From: Helicobacter mesocricetorum | GTDB lineage: Bacteria; Campylobacterota; Campylobacteria; Campylobacterales; Helicobacteraceae | DNA: 64,000 bases | Assembly: GCF_900198605.1 (NCBI RefSeq) | Contig: NZ_FZPJ01000006.1 | Coordinates: 1-64,000, forward strand | Reading direction: 5' to 3' | Shown: positions 52,607 to 63,077 of the stretch, in pieces | Layout: each line of letters begins with the position of its first letter | Position numbering within the stretch: position 1 is the stretch's first letter | Translations under genes and position numbers: made by a program | Notes under the pieces: generated by a model | Databases searched by the model: none | What the model was told of the DNA's origin: nothing | The model's input: the letters and a program-made list of their open reading frames with translations, nothing else

Positions 52607-53677
52607 ATGAAAAAACTTTACGGCGAATGGGAAAAACAAGATGGTGTATTACTCTGCTTCCCCCATAAAGATTCTGATTGGAGGGAATACTTAGAGGAAG
52701 CACAAGCGGTTTATTGCGAAATTATTTACCAAATTTTGCAAGTTCAAGCCTGTCTATTAATCTCTCAAAACAAAGAAGAGACCACAATCTATCTGCAAAA
52801 TTATTTTCTAACCCACCAATGGGATTTACAACTTCTTTACAATCTTTATCTCATAGAAATGCCAACCAATGATACTTGGGTTAGAGATTTTGGAGGGATT
52901 ACCATTTATAAAAATGATTGCAATATTACACTAAATTATGGATTTAATGGATGGGGGTTAAAATTTGCCGCAAATCTTGATAACCAAATTACTAGCAATT
53001 TACAAAAACTCAAAATTTTACAAAAACTCAAAACAAAAAAACTCATCTTAGAAGGAGGAAGTATAGAATCTAATGGAAATGGTATTTTACTAACTAATAC
53101 ACAATGCCTTTTAGAAAAAAATCGCAATCCTGCCTATTCTCAAAAAAAACTCGCAAAAATCCTCAAAAAAGATTTTGGTTTAAAAAAGATTCTTTGGCTT
53201 CATAATGGTTTTTTAGAGGGTGATGATACCAATAGTCATATTGATACTCTTGCAAGATTCATAAATCCTAATACCATAGCCTACTTAGAATGCAAGGATA
53301 AAGAAGATATACACTATAAATCGCTACTAAAAATGAAAAAAGAATTAAAGGCTTTTAAAAACTTAGAAGGAAAACCTTTCTCCCTTGTCCCTCTACCCTT
53401 TTGCACACCAAAATATTACGCAAAGCAACGACTTCCTGCAACTTATGCAAATTTTTTGTTTATTAATAATCGTGTATTATTGCCAATCTATAAGGACAGC
53501 AATGACCAAAAAGCAATAAAAATTCTACAAGATGCTTTACCAAAACATAAAATTATCCCTATTGATTGCTCTGTTTTAATAAGACAACACGGAAGCTTAC
53601 ATTGCATTAGTATGCAATTCCCCTACAAAACCCTTAATTTTGAAGCACTCCAAAAATTTAGATATACATCTATATAA
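52607..53677 (+). CDS. Agmatine deiminase family protein
   Basis: This 356-residue member of the Porphyromonas-type peptidyl-arginine/agmatine deiminase fold shows substrate and catalytic motifs MPTNDTWVRDFGGI, LILEGGSIESNGNGILLTN, GDDTNSHIDTLARF and the catalytic Cys in GSLHCISMQFP. Agmatine deiminase converts agmatine to N-carbamoylputrescine on the way to putrescine. This fits with the carboxyspermidine dehydrogenase at 3.4-5.2 kb, which uses putrescine. It diverges from the 205-residue gene; AAGGGCAGAA precedes its ATG. Confidence 0.9.
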   Translation: MKKLYGEWEKQDGVLLCFPHKDSDWREYLEEAQAVYCEIIYQILQVQACLLISQNKEETTIYLQNYFLTHQWDLQLLYNLYLIEMPTNDTWVRDFGGITIYKNDCNITLNYGFNGWGLKFAANLDNQITSNLQKLKILQKLKTKKLILEGGSIESNGNGILLTNTQCLLEKNRNPAYSQKKLAKILKKDFGLKKILWLHNGFLEGDDTNSHIDTLARFINPNTIAYLECKDKEDIHYKSLLKMKKELKAFKNLEGKPFSLVPLPFCTPKYYAKQRLPATYANFLFINNRVLLPIYKDSNDQKAIKILQDALPKHKIIPIDCSVLIRQHGSLHCISMQFPYKTLNFEALQKFRYTSI

Positions 53678-53721
53678 TGCTAAATTAAGCTTGTTTAAAT
53701 ATAATTGCTTTCCTAAGTTAT

Positions 53722-53806
53722 GCGGAAATGGCGAAACTGGCAGACGCACCAGACTTAGGATCTGGCGCCGCAAGGCATGGAGGTTCAAGTCCTCTTTTCC
53801 GCACCA
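53722..53806 (+). tRNA. tRNA-Leu (anticodon TAG)
   Basis: This 85-nt tRNA has acceptor GCGGAAA/TTTCCGC, anticodon stem-loop CCAGA-CTTAGGA-TCTGG giving TAG, a long class II variable arm, a T arm with TTCAAGT and an encoded CCA at 53804-53806. Confidence 0.95.
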
Positions 53807-54622
53807 TCATTAATTTTAAATAAACCTTACTTAGTCTTTAGCACCACACAATCCCCAATAAAATTTCATATTACACTCTTTAGCAATATGAAGAAAACCT
53901 TAAACAACACTACAATAAAATCCAAAAGCATAATCAACGCAAGTATCAAGTAAAAAACATAAATGCTGTTTAGGACTTTAAGAATCTAGGATTATATTTT
54001 GAAAAATCAAATTAAACAAATCCTGGAGAAAACAAAATATTACTAAAGAATTGCAATGCAACCCATTACAAAAAACCAACTTATAAAAACTTGCCATATT
54101 GATATTTGAAACACTAAAAACAAAAAGCTTAACTCGCCTATTTGCTTTTATCCTTTGACGCCATAAAGATATTTAACGATAGTAGAAATTCTATACCTTT
54201 AAAGATGATTTGTAAAAATCTTTAATAATATGTTTGCTAATCCTATGCTTTCAGCAGAAAATTTACCTCAAACTTTATTTTGCTCTACCACAAAAGACCA
54301 AAATTATACAAGAATTTGTTTTGGGACTATTTATCATTTCAGTAAATATTTCTTTATAGAGTATGTTTAAGTCAGCTGTAATACCAAACTTTTAGCTGTT
54401 TTAGTCTTCAAGCAAATCAATTTATATTCATTAGAATCTAGCTTTATTGGATTAAACATTATTCAATGAATTTCTAAATTTAAATCATATTTTAAAAGTC
54501 CCTACACAAAATTGCTCATTAAAAATATTAATGAATTTATGCTATATAGGTATCTACTAGGAATTTCACATTATGGATAAGCAATAAAATATTCAGAAGA
54601 ACAAAACAAAGTCTCTAAGATA
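53807..54622. other. 816-bp gene-poor stretch between two tRNA-Leu genes
   Basis: I see no convincing gene on either strand. The longest plus frame I read, 54230-54370 (46 codons, MFANPMLSAENLP), has no ribosome-binding site. The DNA is AT-rich with many stops. It may be a decayed insertion, since tRNA genes are common integration targets, but I found no integrase fragment, direct repeat of a tRNA end, or recognisable RNA. Confidence 0.6.
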
Positions 54623-54709
54623 TGGTGCCGAGAGTCGGAATCGAACCGACACGGGGTTTCCCCCACTAGATTTTGAGTCTAGCGCGTCTACCAATTTCAC
54701 CACCCCGGC
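54623..54709 (-). tRNA. tRNA-Leu (anticodon CAA)
   Basis: On the minus strand GCCGGGG starts the acceptor, paired with CTCTCGGC near the 3' end. The anticodon stem-loop CTAGA-CTCAAAA-TCTAG gives CAA. A long variable arm (GTGGGGGAAACCCCGT) is present, the T arm has TTCGATT, and CCA is encoded. Confidence 0.93.
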
Positions 54710-54767
54710 TACAAAATAGCCCACAATTATACATAATTTAACTCAATTTATACTGAATCGTAAATGA

Positions 54768-56351
54768 CTATAAAACAGCATATTGTATGCTAATACACGC
54801 ATCAATGCTTGAAAGCTCTTTTAAAACTCCAGATTCCACTTCATCATCAACAATAATCACAGCTAAAGCTTCTTTTTTATAACGAGCCAAACGAAAATCC
54901 GCTATGTTAATATTATGCTTAGCAAGGATACTTCCAATGAAACCTATCACACCGGGAGTATCATTATTCCTAAAGAGTATCATTTTACCTTCTGGTTTAA
55001 TATCTAAAGAAAATTTATTAATTTCTACAATTTTTAAAGTATCTTCGTTAAACACTGCACCACTTACACTAAATTCGCCTTTTTGCGTTAATAATGTAAG
55101 TTTAATCTGATTTTTAAAAACATTTTGAGATTCTTTTCCCTCTAAATGCACTTCAATGCCACGTTCTTTCGCAACATAAGGGGCATTAACATAATTAACC
55201 TTATCCCCCAATGTAGCATTTAAAATACCTACCAATGCAAAGGTAGAAAGAGAAGAGAGATATTCTTTAATCTCTCCTTGTGCCTCTAATTGAATAGAGC
55301 GAATCTCATCTTTATTCATCTGAATAGCAAAAAACGCCATTTTTTGCACCAATGCCAAATAGCCACTTACAAAATGTGGTAATTCATTCTCCCTAACAGG
55401 TAAATTAAGAGCATTAGGGAAGCTAGAACCCCTTGCGGCTTCTAAAGCTGCTTTTGCTGCTTCAATAGCAATTTTTTCTTGAGATTCTAAAGTATTAGCT
55501 CCAATATGGGAGGTTACATAAATATTATTTAAATCCAAAAGCTTATTAGAAATAGCAGGTTCTTTCGTAAAAACATCTATTCCAGCAAAACGAATCTTTT
55601 GGGATTGTAAGGCATCAAAGAGCGCATCTTCATTATATAATCCACCTCTTGCGCAATTAATCAAAATGACGCCTTCTTTCATCTTTGCAATCTCATTGCT
55701 ATTAATGATATTGATAGTTTCTTTATTTTTTGGGGTATGTATAGTGATAATATCACAAGATAGAATGTCATCAAAATTTTTCGTATAGGCAATGCCTAAA
55801 TCAGTAGCCTTTGTAGCATTGATATAAGGGTCATAAGCGATAACTTCCATTTCAAAAGCTTTCATACGTTTTCCTACTCTGCTACCAATATTTCCAAATC
55901 CAATAATGCCTAATTTCTTACCCTTTAATTCTGTTCCATACCAGTCCTCACGTTTCCATTTGCGTTCATTTTTTAATTGTGCATTAACTTCAGGCAATCT
56001 TCTTACGGTATTCAAAATATGCGCACAAGTAAGCTCTACTGCTGCAATAGTGTTAGCAGTAGGGACATTCATTACAACAACACCTTTTTTACTAGAATTT
56101 TCAATATCTACATTATCCACACCAACACCAGCGCGTACAATAGCACGAAGCCTAGAAGCAGAATTTAAAAAATCCATATCCACATCTGTTGAACTTCGAG
56201 TAATTGCTACATCGGCTTTGTATAACTCTTTTTTTAGCTCATCTTTTGGTAAATGGGCTAAATTTAGCATCTCCACTTCTTTGTCTTTTTTTAATAATTC
56301 CAAGCCACTTTGATGAATATGATCACAGACAATAATTGTAAATTTTGACAT
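54768..56351 (-). CDS. serA: D-3-phosphoglycerate dehydrogenase
   Basis: SerA performs the first step of serine synthesis, oxidising 3-phosphoglycerate with NAD. The substrate domain begins FTIIVCDHIHQSGLELL. The NAD domain has LGIIGFGNIGSRVGKRMKAF, and the catalytic region includes LINCARGGLYNEDALFDAL and YVTSHIGANTLESQEKI. The long form (527 residues) adds an intervening domain and a C-terminal ACT domain (PGVIGFIGSILAKHNINIAD) that usually binds serine. Start ATG 56351 is preferred over a GTG three codons earlier. Gene order serA-unknown-rpsA-ispH-aroA-pheT-pheS equals that recalled for H. pylori HP0397-HP0403 (reverse numbering). Confidence 0.97.
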   Translation of the reverse strand: MSKFTIIVCDHIHQSGLELLKKDKEVEMLNLAHLPKDELKKELYKADVAITRSSTDVDMDFLNSASRLRAIVRAGVGVDNVDIENSSKKGVVVMNVPTANTIAAVELTCAHILNTVRRLPEVNAQLKNERKWKREDWYGTELKGKKLGIIGFGNIGSRVGKRMKAFEMEVIAYDPYINATKATDLGIAYTKNFDDILSCDIITIHTPKNKETINIINSNEIAKMKEGVILINCARGGLYNEDALFDALQSQKIRFAGIDVFTKEPAISNKLLDLNNIYVTSHIGANTLESQEKIAIEAAKAALEAARGSSFPNALNLPVRENELPHFVSGYLALVQKMAFFAIQMNKDEIRSIQLEAQGEIKEYLSSLSTFALVGILNATLGDKVNYVNAPYVAKERGIEVHLEGKESQNVFKNQIKLTLLTQKGEFSVSGAVFNEDTLKIVEINKFSLDIKPEGKMILFRNNDTPGVIGFIGSILAKHNINIADFRLARYKKEALAVIIVDDEVESGVLKELSSIDACISIQYAVL

Positions 56352-56367
56352 CTCTAACACTCCACTT

Positions 56368-56847
56368 TTAAGTTTTGGCTAAGACATAATTAATTTCATA
56401 ATATTTCAGCTTATCTAAAACACTACGAAGATAATTTTCATCTTGCGTTAATACTACCAACCAAACATTTTCTCCAGCCTTATAATAAGAATATTTAATT
56501 TTATGAGCATTGAAAACTTGATTGATACAAAAAAATTGATAATCATCAATTGCTCCTACTGAAACCCTAAAGACTTCTTGACTATTTTCTTGAACATCAT
56601 CTTCAAAAAGCAATTTAACCTGCAAAACCGGAGCTGGATACACAAAAGGGTTACTGCTTTTATTAGAAAGCTTATCAACCCAATTCGAGGTATCAACGAA
56701 GTCTAATTTATTACTATTAACAGCTAATTCATAAGGCTTAAAAGTAGGTAAGGCAACAGTCATCGCATCTATATATTTATGGATAAGCACAAATAATGTA
56801 ATTAAGATAAAGCAGATTAAAATACTCATCAATACTCTTACTTGCAT
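56368..56847 (-). CDS. Unknown single-pass membrane protein between rpsA and serA
   Basis: This 159-residue protein has one N-terminal membrane helix (LMSILICFILITLFVLIHKY, residues about 5-25) and a periplasmic part. Its C-terminal section, VFRVSVGAIDDYQFFCINQV and later VWLVVLTQDENYLRSVLDKL, has the alternating pattern of a small SPOR-like alpha/beta domain. It is 11 bp downstream of rpsA and 16 bp upstream of serA, the same place as H. pylori HP0398. Function unknown. Confidence 0.78.
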   Translation of the reverse strand: MQVRVLMSILICFILITLFVLIHKYIDAMTVALPTFKPYELAVNSNKLDFVDTSNWVDKLSNKSSNPFVYPAPVLQVKLLFEDDVQENSQEVFRVSVGAIDDYQFFCINQVFNAHKIKYSYYKAGENVWLVVLTQDENYLRSVLDKLKYYEINYVLAKT

Positions 56848-56858
56848 AATATCTTCTA

Positions 56859-58529
56859 TTAGGAAATTTGGTCTTTAATAATATCTCCTAAAGTCATTTT
56901 ATCATCTACATTATCATTAAAGCTCTTCAATTTTGCCTTTTCTTTTCGCTTTTCTAATCTTTTAATAGAAACACGAATTCTATTATTTGGGGAATCAAGC
57001 AGTGAAATAACACCAGTAACATTATCGCCTATTTGAATCTCTTCTTTTTTAAGGGGTGGTAAATCTTCATTTCTAATAAGGGCATCCACTTCATTATCAA
57101 TTTTAATAAAAATGCCAAAATCTTTAATATCTCTTACTACACCACTTACTTCAGCATCTATTGAATACTTCTTAGCAAAATCCTCTACTGGAGAAGCAAT
57201 AATCCCTTTACGCGTTAGAGAAATTCGTTCTTTTTTTCTATCAATTTTGGCAATTTTTACTTCAATCTCTTCGCCAATTTTCATCAAATCTTTACATTTT
57301 TCATTCTTATTCCAATAGGCATCTTCATTATGCAACAAACCATCAATATTGTCCAATTTAATAAAAGCACCAAAATCTGTCAAAGTTGCAACACAGCCCT
57401 TTAAAATATCACCTTCTTTATATTTTTTAGCAAATTTGTCAAAAGGCTTGTCTAAGAGATTCTTAAGAGATACCCTTAAGCGTCTGTCTTTTGTATCAAT
57501 TTCGATAACTTCTACATCAATTTCCTGCCCTGTCTTTAAAAACTCTTCTGGATTTTGGATATTTTTATTCCAAGAAATTTCAGAAATATGTAAAAAACCT
57601 TCAATATCATTCCCCAAATCCACAAAAACTCCATAAGGCTCTATATTGCTAACAGTAACTTTAATGGCATCACCTACTTCAAGTTCTTTTTCAATTTCTT
57701 TCCAAGGATCTTCTGTGGTTTCTTTAATAGAAAGTGCTAAACGACGTTTTTCTTTATCATAAGAAAGCACTTTAATAGGGACAATGTCCTCTTCTTTGTA
57801 TAACTTTGAAGGATTGACAGGTCCCTTATAGCTAATCTCTGTGTAATGAACCAATCCCTCAACACCATTCACATCTACAAACATACCAAAACTAGTAATT
57901 TTTTTAACTTTTCCTTCTAAAGTTCCCTCCTGCTTTAAGAGGTTATCAATAGCATCCTTTTTAGTAGAATTTTCAATCTCAAATAATCGCTTTCTTGAAA
58001 TAATAATGCTATCTTCTTCAGGTTTTACATTGACAATACACGCTTTAATATACTTACCATCTACTTTGCTACCCTCTTTAAAAGCCGATCCAAATTTTGG
58101 CATAAAAAACTCTATACCATCACTTTCGACAATATACCCTCCCTTATTCTTTCTTACGACAACACCCTCAATAATCTTATCTTTGTAATTCTCACCTAAG
58201 TCTTTGATATATTGTGTAATTTTTTCTTTACGCATTGCTTTTTTATGAGAAACAATAGGTTGCTCATTTTTTTTACCTGTAATAACAATTGGTAGAGAAT
58301 CCCCTTTTTTAAAAATCAAATTTCCCTCTAAATCCTTAATCTCTTCAATAGAGATATTTCCCTCTTTTTTCTCTCCTGGAACTGCGATAATCACACAATC
58401 CCCTTCAATCGCTACAATCTCACCTTGGGAAACCTTTTCATTCTCTTTTTTTTCATATTGTTCAAACATTGAAGCAAAATCTTCTTCAATTTCAATTTTG
58501 TCTAATTCCTGCATATTTACGCCAGCCAT
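56859..58529 (-). CDS. rpsA: 30S ribosomal protein S1
   Basis: S1 binds mRNA on the 30S subunit for initiation. The 556-residue protein has six S1 RNA-binding repeats, e.g. GTLEGKVKKITSFGMFVDVN, GDAIKVTVSNIEPYGVFVDL, DILKGCVATLTDFGAFIKLD and SGVVRDIKDFGIFIKI. The number and length fit Campylobacterota S1. The first start candidate, MAGVNMQELDK, has AAGG immediately before it; an internal ATG at the sixth codon is an alternative. It follows ispH by 60 bp. Confidence 0.97.
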   Translation of the reverse strand: MAGVNMQELDKIEIEEDFASMFEQYEKKENEKVSQGEIVAIEGDCVIIAVPGEKKEGNISIEEIKDLEGNLIFKKGDSLPIVITGKKNEQPIVSHKKAMRKEKITQYIKDLGENYKDKIIEGVVVRKNKGGYIVESDGIEFFMPKFGSAFKEGSKVDGKYIKACIVNVKPEEDSIIISRKRLFEIENSTKKDAIDNLLKQEGTLEGKVKKITSFGMFVDVNGVEGLVHYTEISYKGPVNPSKLYKEEDIVPIKVLSYDKEKRRLALSIKETTEDPWKEIEKELEVGDAIKVTVSNIEPYGVFVDLGNDIEGFLHISEISWNKNIQNPEEFLKTGQEIDVEVIEIDTKDRRLRVSLKNLLDKPFDKFAKKYKEGDILKGCVATLTDFGAFIKLDNIDGLLHNEDAYWNKNEKCKDLMKIGEEIEVKIAKIDRKKERISLTRKGIIASPVEDFAKKYSIDAEVSGVVRDIKDFGIFIKIDNEVDALIRNEDLPPLKKEEIQIGDNVTGVISLLDSPNNRIRVSIKRLEKRKEKAKLKSFNDNVDDKMTLGDIIKDQIS

Positions 58530-58589
58530 ACCTTACGCCCTTTTTAAATAAAATTTAGCTATTCTAACCAAAATAGTCTTTTAAAAGTA

Positions 58590-59417
58590 TTAATTATACT
58601 TTTCTATATCTTGCACAACTCTGTCAATAATCCAATTAGGGGTTGAAGCACCAGCACTAATGCCACAAAGTTTTTTACCATCAAACCAATTTTGCTGTAA
58701 CTCTAAATAATCTTCAATTAAATAGCAATCCTTGCAATATTCTTTAGAGATATTATAAAGCTGCTTAGTATTAGAAGAATTCTTACCCCCAACAATTATC
58801 ATTATATCAACTTCTTTAGCAAGATTTCTTGCGGATTCTTGATTATCAAAAGTCGCATTACAAATAGTATTAAAAACACGACATTCTGCACAATTCCGCA
58901 CTAAAAAATCCACAATTTGCAGGAAAGATTCGATATTTTTTGTAGTTTGTGAAATAAGTGCCACTTTTTCTTGGATTTTACCCTGTTTTAAAGACATTAA
59001 ATCTTCAATAACTAAGGGTGTATTTTTACAATAGCTCATAACCCCTTTCACTTCTGGGTGCTTCTCATCTCCAAAGATAATAATCTGATACCCCTCTGCA
59101 CTCATCTTTTCACAAATTTCTTGAGGTTTGGTTACAAAAGGACAAGTAGCATCAGTAATATTTTTTGTTTTTTGCTTAAGTAGCTCTAAATCTTGCTTAG
59201 GAATCCCGTGAGTTCGGATAATAACCTCTGAATCTTGGGGAATTTCTTGAATATTTTCATTCACTACAACATTAAAATGCTCTTTTAAACGTTCAATTTC
59301 TTTTGCATTATGGATAAGCGGACCAAGCGTGATGCCATTGGGCTTTGATTCAGCAAGCTTTATTGCTCGCCTAACACCAAAGCAAAATCCATAATTTTTT
59401 GCCAATTTAACTTTCAT
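58590..59417 (-). CDS. ispH: 4-hydroxy-3-methylbut-2-enyl diphosphate reductase IspH
   Basis: IspH is the last enzyme of the MEP isoprenoid pathway and makes IPP and DMAPP with a [4Fe-4S] cluster. Three cluster cysteines are seen in YGFCFGVRRAI, ITDATCPFVTKP and FNTICNATFDNQ, plus the active-site ISQTTKN region and SAGASTPNWII. I start it at ATG 59417 (MKVKLAKNYG), which has GAGG six bases upstream; the frame opens at a TTG four codons earlier. It overlaps the end of aroA by 11 bp. Its product feeds UppS, also in this window. Confidence 0.97.
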   Translation of the reverse strand: MKVKLAKNYGFCFGVRRAIKLAESKPNGITLGPLIHNAKEIERLKEHFNVVVNENIQEIPQDSEVIIRTHGIPKQDLELLKQKTKNITDATCPFVTKPQEICEKMSAEGYQIIIFGDEKHPEVKGVMSYCKNTPLVIEDLMSLKQGKIQEKVALISQTTKNIESFLQIVDFLVRNCAECRVFNTICNATFDNQESARNLAKEVDIMIIVGGKNSSNTKQLYNISKEYCKDCYLIEDYLELQQNWFDGKKLCGISAGASTPNWIIDRVVQDIEKYN

Positions 59418-60717
59418 TATCAACCTCAACTTGCGTTATAGCATTTAAAATTTCTAAAAAATTAGGAAAAGAAATATTAATATACTCTGCTTGAGTAATA
59501 ATAATTCCATCTCTTAATCCAGCAATGGCAAAACTCATAGCAATACGATGATCCCCATAACTAGGAACTTCACACATCTTAAAATCCCCACCACAAATTT
59601 CAAAACCATCTTCTAATTCTTTTGCCTCTATGCCACAAAGCTTTAAATTCTTCACTACTGCTGTAATTCTATCTGTTTCTTTCACCCTTAGCTCTTTAGC
59701 ATTACTGACCCTACTCACGCCTTTAGCACAAGCCATAGCAATGGCTAAAGCAGGAATCTCATCAATAAGCCACGCAATTCTTTCAGACACCTCTACAGCC
59801 TTTAAAGAACTTGGAGAGATTATCTCTATATCGCCAATGCTTTCATAAGTAGAAGAATGCTCTTTATAAGTAATACATACGCCCATTTGCTCTAAAACCT
59901 TAAAAGCTTCAATCCTTGTAACATTAAGCAAGACATTGCGTAAAATCCCACGCGAATTTGGGGTAATAGCAATAGCCAAAGCAAAGAAAAATGCGCTAGA
60001 AGGGTCAGCTGGAATATTGATTTCAAGGGGATTTAAAGGAGTTTTTTGAGGAAAAATCTTAAGTTCTAAAGCACCATTGAGATTTACTTTACTTTCCAAT
60101 CTTGCACCCATACCAATAAGCATTCTCTCTGTATGATCTCTACTTAGTTGCGGTTCTGTATATTTACATTCTCCATTAGAAAAAAGTCCGCTTAAAATCA
60201 AAGCAGATTTTACCTGCGCACTTGCTATTTTGCTAACATAATCAAAAGCATTTAAAGGAGATTTTCCCATAACAACCAAAGGCGCAAGATTCCCCTCATT
60301 TCTCCCAAAAATTGTCGCTCCTATTTGCCTTAAAGGCTCTACAACCCGCTTCATAGGACGCACATTCAAATAGCAATCCCCGCTTAAAATAAACATTCCC
60401 TCTCTAGCACTTAACAAACCTAAATACAAGCGCATAGCCGTCCCTGCATTCCCACAATCTAAGATTTCGCTAGGCTCTTTAAGATGCTCTGGAGGGATAA
60501 ATACTAATCCATCTTTTTCTTCTTTTACAACTAAACCTAACTTCTTAGCAATCCCCAAAGTATGTAAAGTATCCTCACCTTTCAAATAATTCCTCACAAA
60601 TGAAGGTTTATTGCTAAGTAACGAAAAGATAACACTGCGATGAGAAATGGATTTATCAGTAGCAATTTTTGAAATGTCTATTTCAAATCCAATGCTTGGA
60701 GATACTTTTATCCTCAT
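59407..60717 (-). CDS. aroA: 3-phosphoshikimate 1-carboxyvinyltransferase (EPSP synthase)
   Basis: AroA joins PEP to shikimate-3-phosphate in aromatic amino acid synthesis. Motifs seen are ATDKSISHRSVIFSLL near residue 20, LDCGNAGTAMRLYLGLLS, PADPSSAFFFALAIA, and KETDRITAVVKNLKLCG with PSYGDHRIAMSFAIAG toward the end. The 436-residue length is normal. Its start overlaps the pheT stop by 4 bp, so it is coupled to pheT upstream and to ispH downstream. Confidence 0.97.
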   Translation of the reverse strand: MRIKVSPSIGFEIDISKIATDKSISHRSVIFSLLSNKPSFVRNYLKGEDTLHTLGIAKKLGLVVKEEKDGLVFIPPEHLKEPSEILDCGNAGTAMRLYLGLLSAREGMFILSGDCYLNVRPMKRVVEPLRQIGATIFGRNEGNLAPLVVMGKSPLNAFDYVSKIASAQVKSALILSGLFSNGECKYTEPQLSRDHTERMLIGMGARLESKVNLNGALELKIFPQKTPLNPLEINIPADPSSAFFFALAIAITPNSRGILRNVLLNVTRIEAFKVLEQMGVCITYKEHSSTYESIGDIEIISPSSLKAVEVSERIAWLIDEIPALAIAMACAKGVSRVSNAKELRVKETDRITAVVKNLKLCGIEAKELEDGFEICGGDFKMCEVPSYGDHRIAMSFAIAGLRDGIIITQAEYINISFPNFLEILNAITQVEVDNES

Positions 60718-63077
60718 CGTAATTCCACCTTATGCCCTGCTTTAAGTGCCTCTAAAACCTTATCCATAACCTCAACAATATCTTTCTCTTCTAGGGTTTT
60801 TTCATAAGATTGAATTTCAAAACGGATAGTTAAACTTATCTTATCTTCCAAACTCTCATCACTATAAACATCAAGGGGATAAAACTTCAAAATATAGTCA
60901 ATTGGCAATTGCAATATTTTCTCTTTTAGCTTGTAATAAGGAATCTCTTTAGGCACAAGAATGCTTAAATCACGTACAACCTTTTGGAACTTCGAATACC
61001 TTTCAACCTTAGGCAATTCATCCCTTAAAGACTTTAAATCTAGCTCACATAAATAAGTTTCTTCTAACCCAAAAGTTTCTCTCAATGCTGGATGTAGAGC
61101 CGCAAGAATACCAATTTCTTTTTTGCCTTTAAAGATTTTTGCACATTGATTAGGATGAAAGATTTTCACATTGCTTTGAAAAACCTCTAAAGTAAATTCG
61201 CCAATAACACAAGCTATTCTATCTGCAAAAGCAAAAAAATCCGCTCTAACGCCTTTGGTTTTAGGATAATGTTCCTCACAAGCAAGACCACTTTGCAAAA
61301 AAGCCATTTTTATATTTTCTTGCCGTTTTTTATCGTAGGCAAAACCAATCTCTACAAAAGAGATCGCATTAAATCCATTATTTTTATTATAGGCTGCAGC
61401 TTGAATTAATCCCATAAGCAAAGTGGGACGCAAGGTATTAAGATCTTGTGTGATTGGATTTAATAATTCTAATTTCTCCTCTAAAGTCTCAAAACCATAT
61501 TTCTCTAAAATCTCTCTATTGCAAAAAACAAAATGCACAACTTCATTAAAACCGATACTAACAGCTTTTTTGCTTAGTTTTCTTTGGAAATGGTAAAACT
61601 CTGATTCTTGATTAATTTGATTATTCTGCACAAAAGATAGAGGCTTACTTGGCACATTGTCAATGCCTACAAAGCGGATAATTTCTTCTGCAATGTCCTG
61701 AAACCCAACAACATCGTGTCTAAAAAGCGGTGGTGTAGCAATCACTAAATTTTCATCAGCGGGTAATTCTACTTTAAACTCTAAAGCCTTTAAAATATTT
61801 ACAATAGTAATCTTATCTAAGACACAACCAATCACTTTGGATAACAATAAAATATCAATGGTAATCGATTCTTTTTTGGTAACTTGTAATAACTCTTGTG
61901 TGTCTGTATAAAAAACTATTCCCTCATTATTTAAAAAACTTCCAAACACATCAAGTCCAACTTTTAAATCAGGATTACTCCCTCTTGAAACTCTTTGAAA
62001 GATTTTGCTATCAACCTCTATATTAGTCTCTAAAACCTTTTGCGCAATGATTTCTGGAGGAATATAGCTAGCTTCTAATATGATAAACTCTTTATCCCCA
62101 TTATGCTTAAAGCCTTTATAGGCAAAAGATTCTACCCCGATAGTAGATAATTTCTTTTCTTCAAAATAAATACTCTCAAACCCCAATTCATCTTTTTTTA
62201 ACTTTAACACCATTTTGTTAATTTGACTTTTATCTTCTAACTGACAAAAATTCTGTGGATAGGCATTTAGAATAACCCCGCTATAAAATGTCGCAAAAGT
62301 TAAGACATTACTTAACCAATCCTCCTCTAAGACTTCATTATAAGCTAAAAATAAAGCCAAACAACAAGGAGTTAGCGTAGAATGTAACTCAATGACTTTA
62401 TACATTAAAGAAGACTCGTGTTTTTCATTGGTTGTGATTTGCAAAACCCTCCCAATTCCCGGAGAATTCTCCGAAATTTTTGGCATTTTTAAAGATTGCA
62501 TTTCTAAATTTAACCCTACACTTAACTCCCTTGCAATGCCAATAACACTCATACAATCGCCACGATTGGGGGTAATAGAAATTTCAAATATTTCATCATT
62601 AAAAGCATCATATTCCAAAAGCTCTTTACCAAGAATCAACTCCCCAAGGCTATTATCTAATTCCATAATGCCATCATTTGTTTTAGGAAAACCTATCTCA
62701 AGGCTAGAGCATAGCATTCCACAGCTCTCAACACCTCTTAAAACTGCCTTTTTAATAGTTATCTGGGGCAGAACTGCCCCTTCTAATGCTACTGCTACAA
62801 AGATTCCCTCTCTAGCATTTTTAGCACCACAAACAATTTGGTGAGTCTGGTATTCTCCCTCTTTGCCCCCAATGGCTACTTCGCAAATATTAAGCTTTTG
62901 TGCATCAGGATGTTTTTTACAAGTTAAAATCTTACCCACAACAACTCTCTTAGGAGCAACTAATCTCTGGAAGCTTTCAACCTCTAGTCCGATTTTATTT
63001 AAAGTAATACAAATTATCTCGCCTGTAATGTTGCCTAAGGGCAAAATGGTTTTTAAAATACTTCTGGTAAATCTCAT
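60714..63077 (-). CDS. pheT: Phenylalanine-tRNA ligase beta subunit
   Basis: This is a 787-residue beta subunit of the heterotetrameric synthetase. The N-terminal EMAP-like tRNA-binding domain shows [20 protein letters not shown] and [12 protein letters not shown]3/B4 editing, B5, and the catalytic-like core follow ([34 protein letters not shown]). The C-terminal ferredoxin-fold anticodon-binding domain is seen as [20 protein letters not shown]. It overlaps pheS by 4 bp, in the usual pheS-pheT order. Confidence 0.97.
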   Translation of the reverse strand: MRFTRSILKTILPLGNITGEIICITLNKIGLEVESFQRLVAPKRVVVGKILTCKKHPDAQKLNICEVAIGGKEGEYQTHQIVCGAKNAREGIFVAVALEGAVLPQITIKKAVLRGVESCGMLCSSLEIGFPKTNDGIMELDNSLGELILGKELLEYDAFNDEIFEISITPNRGDCMSVIGIARELSVGLNLEMQSLKMPKISENSPGIGRVLQITTNEKHESSLMYKVIELHSTLTPCCLALFLAYNEVLEEDWLSNVLTFATFYSGVILNAYPQNFCQLEDKSQINKMVLKLKKDELGFESIYFEEKKLSTIGVESFAYKGFKHNGDKEFIILEASYIPPEIIAQKVLETNIEVDSKIFQRVSRGSNPDLKVGLDVFGSFLNNEGIVFYTDTQELLQVTKKESITIDILLLSKVIGCVLDKITIVNILKALEFKVELPADENLVIATPPLFRHDVVGFQDIAEEIIRFVGIDNVPSKPLSFVQNNQINQESEFYHFQRKLSKKAVSIGFNEVVHFVFCNREILEKYGFETLEEKLELLNPITQDLNTLRPTLLMGLIQAAAYNKNNGFNAISFVEIGFAYDKKRQENIKMAFLQSGLACEEHYPKTKGVRADFFAFADRIACVIGEFTLEVFQSNVKIFHPNQCAKIFKGKKEIGILAALHPALRETFGLEETYLCELDLKSLRDELPKVERYSKFQKVVRDLSILVPKEIPYYKLKEKILQLPIDYILKFYPLDVYSDESLEDKISLTIRFEIQSYEKTLEEKDIVEVMDKVLEALKAGHKVELR

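Noticed and set aside
54230-54370. 46-codon plus-strand frame in the gap between the tRNA-Leu genes
   Set aside because: No ribosome-binding site, no recognisable sequence and very AT-rich context; likely chance.
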